DNA of 64,000 bases from CBDCUC01 sp965222485 (GTDB lineage: Bacteria; Pseudomonadota; Alphaproteobacteria; Rhizobiales; Hyphomicrobiaceae). The stretch lies in assembly GCA_965222485.1 (NCBI GenBank), contig CBDCUC010000039.1, positions 372,001 to 436,000 on the forward strand. The letters are read 5' to 3'. Below are positions 7,361 to 16,038 of this stretch, in pieces. The notes under the pieces are model-generated. The model searched no databases and was not told where the DNA came from. It was given only the letters and a program-made list of their open reading frames with translations. Position numbers and translations under genes: made by a program. Position 1 is the stretch's first letter; each line of letters starts with the position of its first letter.

Positions 7361-9544
7361 ATGCGCAAGAGCTTCCAGTCCACGGCGGCAAGGCTCACAA
7401 TTGTGCTCACCGCGTTTTTCCTTTCGACACTCCTCGCACCACCCCAGTCAGGCGCGCCCTGGTCGTTGTCGACTACCACTGCGAGCGCGCAAGAGGCCGA
7501 CGCTGCGGCGGATAAAGCAAAAAAACGCGCAAAGAAAAAAGCTGAACGCAAGGCCAGGAAAAAGGCGGAGCGACAAGCGAAAAAAGAGGCAGAACGCAAA
7601 GCCAAGAAGAACAAAGCCGCAAACGGTGATAATGGTCAGCGAAGGGCCGAGCGCGACGGCAGTGCCAAGAAGCCTAAGGCAAATGCTGCCAAAAAAGCAA
7701 ACAAGGCGAAACGCAAGGCCAAGGCAGCGCGTGCAAAGGCAAGGGCGGCAGCCGCAAAAGCTGACGCTGCAAGGGCCAGGGCACGCGCCAAGAAGAGGGT
7801 TGCTGAGAGGCGCAAGGCTATTGCCAAAAAACGCAAGGCGGCAACCAAAAAGGCAAATAGGGGCAAGCGCGCACCGACGACAACACTCCAGGTGGATGCT
7901 GACAGGAAGCGTCGTGCGGCTGAGAAGTACAGTACTCCACAACCAAGCTTTGTTCCCCGTTCTGGCATTGCCGCAGCACGTGCGGCCGGCGACGAGGCTC
8001 GCAGGAAACGTGCGAACAAAAAGGCCAAAAGACGTTCGAAGGACAAGAAGGCTTCCAAAAAACGGCGTGAGCGTAGAGCCGAACGTGCGCGCAGGGCAAC
8101 ACTTTCAGCAGTTCAGAAAAAGAGGCGCAAACGCCGCGGTCGCGCAGGGCGCGTCATCATCGCGGAGCCCGATGGACGTTCAATCGTGCGTAAGGGTAGC
8201 CGCGCATTCATTCGCAACAGTGACGGTCGCAGGCTGCGTCGCCGTTCACGAAGCGTAAGGGTTGAGCGGCGCGGGAATGGCACCCGCAGAACCATTGTGA
8301 CGCGAAACAATGGTGTCAAGGTGATCACAATTACGGACCGCGACGGCCGCCTCTTGCGGCGCGTGCGCAGAGGTCCGCGTGGCCGCGAAGTCATACTGAT
8401 CGACAACCGGCGCAGACACCACCACCGTCACCGCCGTTACGCCTCGGTAGGGCTGCCATTTTTGCTCGGTCTGGCAATGCCGAGCATCTTGATGCCGCGT
8501 CATCGCTACATCATTGACGCCGACCATGCCTCGTATGACGACATCTATGATGCACTGGCAGCGCCCCCGATCGAAGACGTCGACGATTACTACACGCTCG
8601 ATGAAGTACGCTACAATTATCCGTTGCGTGCGCGTATGCGTAGTGTGGACATCACGACAATTAATTTCGAGTTCGGTTCGTGGTATGTTGACGAGGATGA
8701 CTACGACCAGCTGGAAGATATTGCGCGTGCCATAAACAGGGTCTTGCGCAAGGATCCGGAAGAGATCTTCCTGGTTGAAGGCCATACGGATGCGGTTGGC
8801 GATGAAGACGACAATCTGAGCCTTTCGGATCGCCGCGCAGAAACGGTGGCGACCATACTTACGGAAGAATTCGACGTCCCACCCGAGAATCTTACGACGC
8901 AGGGGTATGGCGAAGAGTTTCTGAAGGTCCGCACCCAGGCCCCGTCCCGCGTGAACAGACGCGTGACCGTCCGCCGCATCACACCGCTCATGCGTCGTAG
9001 GCTTGCTGAGCGAAGGCCTCAGTATGACGACGGCCCGAGGCGTGGAGCTGAGCCCTACGACGACTTCGACCGAGATGACGATAGGTCCGATTACGACAGG
9101 TACGATGACGACGACACTCGTGAATACGACAGCAGCGAGTACGGCGGTGACTTGGCGCGGCCTGATGAAGACGAGGTGCAGGAATTCGTAACCGACAAGT
9201 ATTTGTCGGGAGATGATCTCTCACCGTCGCAATTGCGCCGCATGTACGCGCCGCGTGTCGATCATTTCGGCCGCTCCAACATCGATGTTTCGCGCCTTAT
9301 TCAGGAAAAGCAGGAGTACTATGACCGGTGGCCCGATCGCGATTATGAGCTTGATGAGGATTCCTTCACGATCGCCCCTGGCCGCGAGCCGGGGACAGTC
9401 GAAGTCTCTTTCGAGTTTTCCTTCGAGCTGGATGGCGGCGGTCGTTCAAGCCGCGGCCGCGGTGAGACCAACTTGGTCCTCGAGGAGCGTGACGATGGAT
9501 TTGTTATTCTCAGCGAGAACGGCAGAGTAATCGAACGTCGCTAA
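7361..9544 (+). CDS. Polybasic OmpA-like domain protein
   Basis: A 727-residue envelope protein of unusual composition. Residues 1-43 look like a Sec signal peptide ending ASAQ. Residues 44 to about 240 are an almost uninterrupted Lys/Arg/Ala helix-forming region (repeats such as KKAERKARKKAERQAKK). An Arg/Gly-rich part with a KGSRAFIRNSDGRRLRRRSR stretch and then a His cluster follow. Next comes a short hydrophobic patch (SVGLPFLLGLAMPSILMP). The OmpA/Pal peptidoglycan-binding domain spans about 426-545, with FLVEGHTDAVGDEDDNLSLS and NRRVTVRR. A Tyr/Asp-rich acidic segment (about 550-620) and a beta-rich tail end the protein. It is likely periplasmic and bound to murein. The basic region may bind anionic polymers, which is inference. 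Confidence 0.85.
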   Translation: MRKSFQSTAARLTIVLTAFFLSTLLAPPQSGAPWSLSTTTASAQEADAAADKAKKRAKKKAERKARKKAERQAKKEAERKAKKNKAANGDNGQRRAERDGSAKKPKANAAKKANKAKRKAKAARAKARAAAAKADAARARARAKKRVAERRKAIAKKRKAATKKANRGKRAPTTTLQVDADRKRRAAEKYSTPQPSFVPRSGIAAARAAGDEARRKRANKKAKRRSKDKKASKKRRERRAERARRATLSAVQKKRRKRRGRAGRVIIAEPDGRSIVRKGSRAFIRNSDGRRLRRRSRSVRVERRGNGTRRTIVTRNNGVKVITITDRDGRLLRRVRRGPRGREVILIDNRRRHHHRHRRYASVGLPFLLGLAMPSILMPRHRYIIDADHASYDDIYDALAAPPIEDVDDYYTLDEVRYNYPLRARMRSVDITTINFEFGSWYVDEDDYDQLEDIARAINRVLRKDPEEIFLVEGHTDAVGDEDDNLSLSDRRAETVATILTEEFDVPPENLTTQGYGEEFLKVRTQAPSRVNRRVTVRRITPLMRRRLAERRPQYDDGPRRGAEPYDDFDRDDDRSDYDRYDDDDTREYDSSEYGGDLARPDEDEVQEFVTDKYLSGDDLSPSQLRRMYAPRVDHFGRSNIDVSRLIQEKQEYYDRWPDRDYELDEDSFTIAPGREPGTVEVSFEFSFELDGGGRSSRGRGETNLVLEERDDGFVILSENGRVIERR

Positions 9545-9625
9545 CTACACCGCGCGCGCAATCCAAGTCGTTCGCGCTGCCCGACACGTTGCGGGCGGTT
9601 CTTGCGGCAGGCGTGCCGCGGCCCG

Positions 9626-9844
9626 TCATTGGTCTACGTTGAGCTTGTCAATGTGATAGCAGGGATGAAACTTGCGCACCGTTATCGTGATATGCGCGCC
9701 TTCCGGAAGCGGTGGATGACCGTGGGTAACAAATCGCACCGGGACGCCACTAGACGTAACGAGCTCACCGTAGTTTTCCCGCCATGTGGTGATAACGCCA
9801 CTAAAAATGTGTTGGCGTTGTTCCAAAGGATCTAACTCGTCCAT
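9626..9844 (-). CDS. Small hypothetical protein, possible OB-like fold
   Basis: A 72-residue protein beginning MDELDPLEQRQHIFSGVITT. The ATG at 9844 is preceded on the minus strand by GCGGAG at a good distance, which favours it over the upstream GTG. Alternating beta-like segments (GVITTWRENYGELVTSS, VPVRFVTHG, HITITVRKFHP) recall a small beta-barrel, but I recognise no family. It ends about 80 bases beyond the stop of the OmpA-like gene, in convergent orientation, and lies just downstream of another minus-strand gene. Confidence 0.5.
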   Translation of the reverse strand: MDELDPLEQRQHIFSGVITTWRENYGELVTSSGVPVRFVTHGHPPLPEGAHITITVRKFHPCYHIDKLNVDQ

Positions 9845-9921
9845 CCGATAACTCCGCTTACTAAAAACGCTCTCCCGGGGTATGACATTGGGCTCCAAGA
9901 ATAGCCGCAGCACTCGCTTCT

Positions 9922-10425
9922 TTATTGATCCACAGTTCTATGCCGATGGGCGTTTGGCAACGACCATCTCCCATCAGTTGCGCTCGCTGCCAGTCGCGCC
10001 TCGCTCCAACCTTTAGCACGTGCCAATTTGACGGCGGCCCGAAGCGCATCATCAAGGTTTTTGTCCTCCAGAAGCAAGCCTTTCATGATTGGCAAAAAGT
10101 GGTAGACGATTCTGTGTTTTTGTTGACGTGACAGACCGGCTATTTCCGCTGACATTGAGTTTGGTGAAGCTTCACTGTTTGGGGCCAAGCCCGTCTCAAT
10201 TTGCTCGGTCTCGATCGGTTGCCGAATGGCCTGGCGATCGGCGCCATTGCGTGTGCGGCTCCGCTCTGCGTGAGCGCTAGGCGCACGACCATTCTGCGAG
10301 GTGTTTTCCATTTGAGGCAAAATCCGGCGCGGCCTCCGCGAGCTCAGTATAGCCAATAAGATAACAACCAGTGCGATGGCAGCACCAGTCACAATGACCA
10401 CAATACCGTTGCTCTCCAGCAGCAT
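9922..10425 (-). CDS. Membrane-anchored hypothetical protein
   Basis: A 167-residue protein with one N-terminal membrane helix (IVVIVTGAAIALVVILLAIL, about residues 8-27). A basic stop-transfer SSRRPRR, a low-complexity polar linker, and a helical C-terminal part (LSRQQKHRIVYHFLPIMKGL, LDDALRAAVKLARAKGW) follow. The ATG at 10425 has an excellent ribosome binding site, GGAGG, six bases upstream. Topology suggests a cytoplasmic C-terminus. The family is not recognised. It probably shares a transcript with the small gene at 9626-9844. Confidence 0.6.
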   Translation of the reverse strand: MLLESNGIVVIVTGAAIALVVILLAILSSRRPRRILPQMENTSQNGRAPSAHAERSRTRNGADRQAIRQPIETEQIETGLAPNSEASPNSMSAEIAGLSRQQKHRIVYHFLPIMKGLLLEDKNLDDALRAAVKLARAKGWSEARLAASATDGRWSLPNAHRHRTVDQ

Positions 10426-10875
10426 TCGCACCTCCAAACAACTACGTTTGGGACCGCTTGTTACCTGAGCATTTGTTCTGCAGTTGCAACTGTACGTCGC
10501 CTGAAATTCGCCACGACATTATACAGTCACATCGCGCGTCAGGCACGCCCTTTGAAGCTCATGATTAGCCCGCCGGTTCACAGTTCAAGTCGACGCGAAC
10601 GATGGACGGCAACGATTTGAGCAGGCTGAGACACTGTCACAGATGTGCGTCGGTGGGCGCCACCGCGCTTGGCACGGTCCACCACCGCCCGGAGCAGGCC
10701 GTCGGGCGCCGCAAATCCAGCATGTCCCGGGTGGCCAGTTTTACCGCAGTGTCATGGCCTGCAGTCTGTGCAACAACACTTGGAGCATCACGGGGAATGC
10801 TGCCGAGGCCAACTGGAGGCAGCCAACGGTCAAGACGAAGCTGTCCCTAAAACAAGAGCAGGGGGAAACACGAGC
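10426..10875. other. Intergenic region between divergent genes
   Basis: About 450 bases lacking a supported coding sequence. It carries the leaders of the minus-strand membrane protein gene and of the plus-strand membrane protein ahead of ruvB. No repeat or hairpin stands out. Confidence 0.4.
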
Positions 10876-11304
10876 ATGCAACAACAAGAGATTGGCAACG
10901 GTCAGAAGGCGCTTTGGACCTTTCTGGCATACCTCCTGCTTGGCCCCTTTTTCGCAAGCCTGCTTGTTGCGGCGGCTATGCTGCTGGCCCCGCCCCTGCA
11001 GCTGGCCGCACTTCTTCCAGCCGGATTGCCGCCGCTTGGTGTGGCAGCCGCGGCGACGTTTGTGTGGACGGTACTGCCGGCGGGTCTGGCCGCCCTTATT
11101 GTCATGCCGATAATATTTCGGCGCAGCCAATTTGGCTGGATTGAAGCCGCTGTAGCCGGCGTAGTGGCATTTGCAGCCGTCGCGGCATTCTCCAACATGC
11201 CCCACCGTGACATCCTGCCGGTGCTGGGCTTTGCCGCGGGACTCATATCTCTCGCCGTCCGCAGTTGCCTTATTGCCGGTGGAATCATCAAAATGCCAGA
11301 GTGA
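10876..11304 (+). CDS. Small integral membrane protein upstream of ruvB
   Basis: A 142-residue protein starting MQQQEIGNGQKALWTFLAYL, with about four predicted membrane helices (near residues 12-35, 48-70, 80-105 and 112-132). The ATG at 10876 follows AGGGGGAAA. I do not recognise the family. It ends 92 bases before ruvB on the same strand and may share its transcript, though no functional link is visible. Confidence 0.6.
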   Translation: MQQQEIGNGQKALWTFLAYLLLGPFFASLLVAAAMLLAPPLQLAALLPAGLPPLGVAAAATFVWTVLPAGLAALIVMPIIFRRSQFGWIEAAVAGVVAFAAVAAFSNMPHRDILPVLGFAAGLISLAVRSCLIAGGIIKMPE

Positions 11305-11395
11305 GCGTGGCTGCCAGCAAGGTGTTGCACACAGGTCCAGGATCCGAGGCTCGCGGGTGCTTGACGCCGAAGGCGAACACTTGCAGGAACAAAGC

Positions 11396-12481
11396 ATGAC
11401 CGATGAGACTGGACAGGACCGGACCATCTCGCCTGAGCGTAACGAAACGGACGCGTTCGAAGCGACCTTGCGCCCCCAGGTGCTTGATGACTTCATCGGC
11501 CAGGAACAGGCCCGCGCCAATTTGCGCGTTTTTATTCAGGCGGCGAAGGCGCGCGGCGAGGCCCTCGACCACGTTCTGTTTGCGGGGCCGCCAGGCTTGG
11601 GCAAGACCACACTGGCGCAAATCATGGCACGCGAACTAGGCGTCGGCTTTCGCGCAACATCCGGTCCTGTGATTTCTAAGGCCGGTGATTTGGCCGCGCT
11701 GCTCACCAACCTGGAAGAGCGCGATGTTCTATTCATCGACGAAATTCACCGGCTCAACCCGGCGGTGGAAGAAATCCTCTATCCGGCCATGGAAGACTTC
11801 CAGCTGGACCTGATCATCGGGGAGGGGCCAGCGGCGCGCTCGGTGCGGATCGACCTGTCGCGGTTTACGCTTGTTGGGGCGACAACGCGTGCGGGGCTCT
11901 TAACGACACCGTTGCGCGATCGTTTCGGTATTCCCGTTCGTCTGAATTTTTACAGTGCCGAGGAATTGCAGCAGGTGGTGGAACGCGGCGCCCGTGTTTT
12001 GGGTGCACCGATGAAACCTGATGGTGCGCGCGAAATCGCTCGCCGCGCACGTGGCACGCCTCGTATTGCCGGCCGGTTGTTGCGCCGGGTGCGTGACTTT
12101 GCAGCTGTTGATGAGGCCGCTGCCATTACCGCAGCGGTTGCCGATCGCGCGCTTGGCCAGCTTGAAGTCGACAACGAAGGCCTCGATGCACTCGATCGCC
12201 GTTATCTGTCGTGTATTGTCGAAAACTATGATGGCGGTCCTGTCGGCATCGAGACCCTGGCCGCCGCTCTATCCGAACCGCGAGATGCCCTGGAAGAAAT
12301 CGTCGAACCGTTTCTCCTGCAGCAAGGGTTTGTGGCGCGCACGCCGCGTGGCCGTGTGCTGACATTGAAATCTTACCGGCATTTAGGACTTTCCGGCCCG
12401 GCAAGGGCGTCGGCCCCGGAATTGTCATTGTTCGATGATGAGGCTCAAGGCGAGCGCAATGGCAACGGCAAGTCAGCCTGA
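11396..12481 (+). CDS. ruvB: Holliday junction DNA helicase RuvB
   Basis: RuvB is the AAA+ motor that drives branch migration on RuvA-bound junctions. The 361-residue protein has Walker A GPPGLGKTTL near residue 65, Walker B DVLFIDEIHRLNPAVEE near 112, sensor GATTRAGLLTTPLRDRFGI, and an arginine-finger region. The C-terminal winged helix contains the recognisable IEPFLLQQGF-type segment (VEPFLLQQGFVARTPRGRVL). The ATG at 11396 follows AGGAAC. The unusual point is its separation from ruvCA. Confidence 0.97.
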   Translation: MTDETGQDRTISPERNETDAFEATLRPQVLDDFIGQEQARANLRVFIQAAKARGEALDHVLFAGPPGLGKTTLAQIMARELGVGFRATSGPVISKAGDLAALLTNLEERDVLFIDEIHRLNPAVEEILYPAMEDFQLDLIIGEGPAARSVRIDLSRFTLVGATTRAGLLTTPLRDRFGIPVRLNFYSAEELQQVVERGARVLGAPMKPDGAREIARRARGTPRIAGRLLRRVRDFAAVDEAAAITAAVADRALGQLEVDNEGLDALDRRYLSCIVENYDGGPVGIETLAAALSEPRDALEEIVEPFLLQQGFVARTPRGRVLTLKSYRHLGLSGPARASAPELSLFDDEAQGERNGNGKSA

Positions 12482-12653
12482 GCCGCGTACCACGGCGCAT
12501 GCACGGCACCTCGATTGCCCATTAACGATAGGGTCGCCTGACAAGGCAGGCTGAGCCCAACGCTCGCTATGCTGCGAAGACGCGCAATGCTGGCAGTACG
12601 TGGAGCGGAATAATTCGCCTGCAAGTCAACACCAAGCTGGAGATGACTAGTCC

Positions 12654-13595
12654 GTGTTAACACGAAGATCGCTCATGAAAAGTGTCACCGCGTTCGCTGC
12701 GACAAGTACATTGTTCGGCGGTTATGCGGTTGCCGAGCCGTTCAGGTGTGTTGAGACCCGCTATCGGCTGACGCCGGCTGGCTGGCCATCCGACCAGCGG
12801 CTGCGTCTCGCCGCTCTCGCAGATATTCATGCCTGCGAGCCATGGATGAACGAGGCGCGTATTCGCGAGATTGTAACGCGCACCAATGCACTTCAGGCCG
12901 ACATCATTTTGCTGCTTGGTGACTACGTAATTTCACAGCGTATGCGAAGTTTCGCAGAACCGCTGCCCGATTCCGTCTGGGCAAATGCGCTGACCGGTTT
13001 GTCAGCACCCCTAGGTGTCCATGCCGTTCTCGGCAATCATGATTGGTGGGAAGATCGCGACGCGCAGCGGCGCGGGGATGGGCCGACGCATGCCGGGCAA
13101 GCATTGCTGGCCGCCGGCATTCGCGTTCTTGAAAACGATGCCGTGCGTCTTGAGGCGCATGGCAAGGCCTTCTGGCTTGCGGGCCTTGGCGACCAATTGG
13201 CGCTATTTCGATCGCGCAGAGCTGGTCAATCCCTGCATTGGCATCGCGGCCGGTCCTATGAGGGGCGGCACGACGTTGCAGCGACCCTCGATCAGATAAC
13301 CGACGATGCACCTCTCATTTTGATGGCGCACGAACCTGATGTCTTCGCCAGCCTGCCCGGCCGCGTTCAACTGACATTGAGCGGACATACCCATGGCGGA
13401 CAGGTTCGGCTGCTCGGTTATGCGCCGATCGTGCCCTCCGCCTTTGGCCAACGCTTTGCCTACGGTCATATTGTTGAAGATAACCGTCACCTTGTCGTAT
13501 CAGGGGGGCTCGGCGTCAGCGGCTTACCACTTCGTTTCGGTAGCCCTCCGGAAATCGTGGTTGTTGATTTGGGCGGCGACAGCGATAGCGTTTGA
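12654..13595 (+). CDS. Tat-exported metallophosphoesterase
   Basis: A 313-residue calcineurin-like phosphoesterase. The GTG start gives MLTRRSLMKSVTAFAATS, a good twin-arginine signal (TRRSLMK), with likely cleavage after YAVA. Metal-ligand motifs follow: LADIHA, LLLGDYV, VLGNHDWWED and LSGHTHGGQ. This arrangement resembles the YkuE/YaeI-type phosphodiesterases, whose substrates are often cell-envelope lipids or nucleotides; the substrate here is unknown. Tat export suggests folding with metal in the cytoplasm before transport to the periplasm. Confidence 0.88.
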   Translation: MLTRRSLMKSVTAFAATSTLFGGYAVAEPFRCVETRYRLTPAGWPSDQRLRLAALADIHACEPWMNEARIREIVTRTNALQADIILLLGDYVISQRMRSFAEPLPDSVWANALTGLSAPLGVHAVLGNHDWWEDRDAQRRGDGPTHAGQALLAAGIRVLENDAVRLEAHGKAFWLAGLGDQLALFRSRRAGQSLHWHRGRSYEGRHDVAATLDQITDDAPLILMAHEPDVFASLPGRVQLTLSGHTHGGQVRLLGYAPIVPSAFGQRFAYGHIVEDNRHLVVSGGLGVSGLPLRFGSPPEIVVVDLGGDSDSV

Positions 13596-13678
13596 GCCGA
13601 GCGGCACCGCCCGATGAGACGCGTATCGACGAAAACGGTGACCAATATCTCTTGGGCTAACATCTTTCAGGAATGATA

Positions 13679-14158
13679 ATGAGCGATACCAAATGGCCGG
13701 ACCTGGCCGGCCGTATTACGCGCGATGACGATGGTCCATCGCACATCCTGCCGGTACGCGTGTACTACGAAGATACCGATGCAGGCGGTGTAGTCTACCA
13801 CACCTCATATTTGCGCTTTTGTGAAAGAGGCCGGACGGATTTCCTGCGTCTTCTTGGAACGGATGCACGTGCGCTGATCGATGGCTCCGATAGTCACGAA
13901 CCGGCTGCCTTTGTTGTGCGCCGCATGGTCGTCGACTATTACCGGCCGGCACGCATGGACGACATGTTGGAAGTCGTGACGAGGCTGAAAGAGGTCGGCG
14001 GCGCCAGCCTCACACTTGCTCAGGCCGTAATGCATGGCGACCAACGCATTATGGAAGCCGACGTTATGGTCGTGTTGATTTCGGTGTCTGGCAAACCTTT
14101 GCGCATGTCCGAGACGATGCGCCATGCCTTCGCCCAAGGCCCCTCGTCGGACAACTGA
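13679..14158 (+). CDS. ybgC: Tol-Pal-associated acyl-CoA thioesterase YbgC
   Basis: A hot-dog fold thioesterase that usually opens the tol-pal operon. The 159-residue protein contains the signature VRVYYEDTDAGGVVYHTSYL with the catalytic Asp, followed by RFCERGRTDFLR. Two in-frame ATGs (13673 and 13679) are possible. AGGA at 13669-13672 touches the first and stands six bases from the second, so 13679 is preferred. It lies 557 bases before tolQ, farther than usual. Confidence 0.93.
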   Translation: MSDTKWPDLAGRITRDDDGPSHILPVRVYYEDTDAGGVVYHTSYLRFCERGRTDFLRLLGTDARALIDGSDSHEPAAFVVRRMVVDYYRPARMDDMLEVVTRLKEVGGASLTLAQAVMHGDQRIMEADVMVVLISVSGKPLRMSETMRHAFAQGPSSDN

Positions 14159-14715
14159 GTTTAAGCCAAAGCATTGGCATGATCTTTGGTTTGCACGTTG
14201 GCTCCTACGCGACGTTAGCGTGCGACCGGGCCCTTGTTTCGTCATAATACGCCGCAACATCGCCCGCTTGGCGTGATCTATGGAGGGCTTCTGACTGGCA
14301 CCTGTGCCGAGCTGTTGGCGCATATGCAATCCACACCTGCGGGCCGAGGCAACGGTGTGGGAGGATTTGCGTTCGGATAGCATCTCATCAAGTGATCGGC
14401 GGATCGCCAAGACGCGGGCAGCATTCGGCGAGCTGCGTACATCTTGCGACACCTGTCCAAAGGTGGGTGCGATTGCAGTGCCCGCCAGTCTGTTATGCGG
14501 GTACGGATCTGACAGTTTTTTCAATTGGCGGAACAATTGCGATAGAAGGCCCACTTTTCACGTGTGCGGTGTAATAGGGATGCAGACAACGATCAGTCTC
14601 TGGCCCATAAGACAGCTCCGGGGCCACAGCAAAAAACGATTACGTCCGCCCCGAGAGCTTCGACCAGGGCGCGCGACCATGCGAAAACAATCTTGATCTG
14701 CGGAACGACATAGAA
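14159..14715 (+). other. Intergenic region between ybgC and tolQ
   Basis: About 557 bases with short open frames only, none with a recognisable product. The distance suggests that tolQ has its own promoter, but I could not place one with confidence. Confidence 0.4.
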
Positions 14716-15426
14716 ATGAATGAATTGACGACTGAAAAGTTAGGCGCGGCAACTGCCAGCGGTTTTTCGTTCCTGGAGCTGTTTCTGCAAGCCCATGTCG
14801 TTGTCCAAATCGTGATGGTCGGCCTCTTATTGGCATCCATCTGGTCATGGGCAATCATTGTCGAAAAACTGTTCGCGTTTCGCAAGGCCCGGGTCGAATC
14901 CGACAAATTCGAGCAGATGTTCTGGGCAAGTCAGTCGCTTGATGAATTATACGCCACGCTCGCACGTTCCAAGACGATTGCAATGGCCGCCCTGTTCGTT
15001 GCGGCCATGCGCGAATGGAAACGCTCTGTAGAAGGCAATGTGCAGGCCTTGGGTGGCATCCAGTTGCGCGTCGAGAAAGTCATGGACGTCACTATCAGCC
15101 GCGAGATGGAGCGCCTTGACCGGCGGCTGTTGTTCCTTGCGACAGTCGGATCCACCGCACCGTTCGTTGGCCTCTTCGGTACGGTTTGGGGCATCATGAC
15201 CAGCTTTCAGGCCATCGCGGTTTCAAAGAACACGAACCTGGCCGTGGTTGCACCAGGTATTGCCGAGGCGTTGTTCGCCACCGCGCTGGGCTTGCTGGCG
15301 GCCATTCCCGCGGTCATCTTCTACAACAAATTTTCCGCCGATTCCTCGCGCATAGGACAACGGCTTGAAGCGTTCTCGGATGAATTCTCGGCTATCGTCT
15401 CGCGCCAGATCGACACGCATGGGTGA
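14716..15426 (+). CDS. tolQ: Tol-Pal system protein TolQ
   Basis: TolQ is the inner-membrane stator protein that, with TolR, uses the proton gradient to energise TolA during outer-membrane constriction. The 236-residue protein has a first membrane helix (VVVQIVMVGLLLASIWSWAI, about 28-47). A cytoplasmic loop with REMERLDRRLLFLATVGSTA follows, then two more helices with the conserved GLFGTVWGIMTSF and ALFATALGLLAAIPAVIFYN. Length and topology are standard. ATG at 14716 has only a weak ribosome binding site. Confidence 0.96.
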   Translation: MNELTTEKLGAATASGFSFLELFLQAHVVVQIVMVGLLLASIWSWAIIVEKLFAFRKARVESDKFEQMFWASQSLDELYATLARSKTIAMAALFVAAMREWKRSVEGNVQALGGIQLRVEKVMDVTISREMERLDRRLLFLATVGSTAPFVGLFGTVWGIMTSFQAIAVSKNTNLAVVAPGIAEALFATALGLLAAIPAVIFYNKFSADSSRIGQRLEAFSDEFSAIVSRQIDTHG

Positions 15427-15593
15427 TAGGGTTTAAGGCCTTATTGGCGCAATAGACTGTTTCGAAGTGTCACTTGGCGGTGCCCTGTGGTGATGGACAT
15501 AAAGGCAGCAGCCAAAAGATTAATCGTATGTGGGCCGGGCTCGCAACACGTGCCCGAGTGTTTGATAACAACGAAGAGAGTCTGGACTGAAAC

Positions 15594-16037
15594 ATGGGCG
15601 CCAGCTTAAAGGCCAATCAACGCGGCGGCGGTCGCCGCCGCGCCCGTCATTCGCCAATGAGCGAAATCAACGTCACGCCCTTCGTCGACGTTATGCTTGT
15701 GCTGCTCATAATTTTTATGGTCGCAGCACCCTTGTTGACCGTCGGCGTGCCCATCGAGCTTCCGCAGGCACAAGGCCGTCAATTGCAGGCCAACAAAGAG
15801 CCGCTGGCAATTTCCGTTCAAGCGAACGGCGATGTGTATATCGGCGAGACAAAGGTTGAACTCAACGAGATCGCCGGCAAGCTGAAGGCAATTGCACAAA
15901 ACGGATATGACGAACCCATTTTTGTCCGTGGTGATAAGGGCGTCACCTATGGCATCGTGATGCGCGTGATGGGGCGCATTAGTGCTGGCGGATTCAAAAA
16001 GGTCTCACTCGTAACCGAGGTGGAGGAGGGCAGCTAA
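15594..16037 (+). CDS. tolR: Tol-Pal system protein TolR
   Basis: TolR partners TolQ in the ExbBD/MotAB-like proton channel. The 147-residue protein has the hallmark MSEINVTPFVDVMLVLLIIF, where the membrane Asp carries protons. A periplasmic domain ending SLVTEVEEGS follows. The start lies 167 bases beyond tolQ, wider than the near-contiguous spacing usual in this operon; nothing identifiable lies between. The tolA reading frame begins one base after the tolR stop. Confidence 0.95.
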   Translation: MGASLKANQRGGGRRRARHSPMSEINVTPFVDVMLVLLIIFMVAAPLLTVGVPIELPQAQGRQLQANKEPLAISVQANGDVYIGETKVELNEIAGKLKAIAQNGYDEPIFVRGDKGVTYGIVMRVMGRISAGGFKKVSLVTEVEEGS

Positions 16038-16038
16038 A

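Noticed and set aside
7353..8258. 301-residue frame overlapping the polybasic OmpA gene in another frame
   Set aside because: It is an out-of-frame reading of the Lys/Arg-rich repeats; only the 7361 frame has a signal peptide and an OmpA domain.
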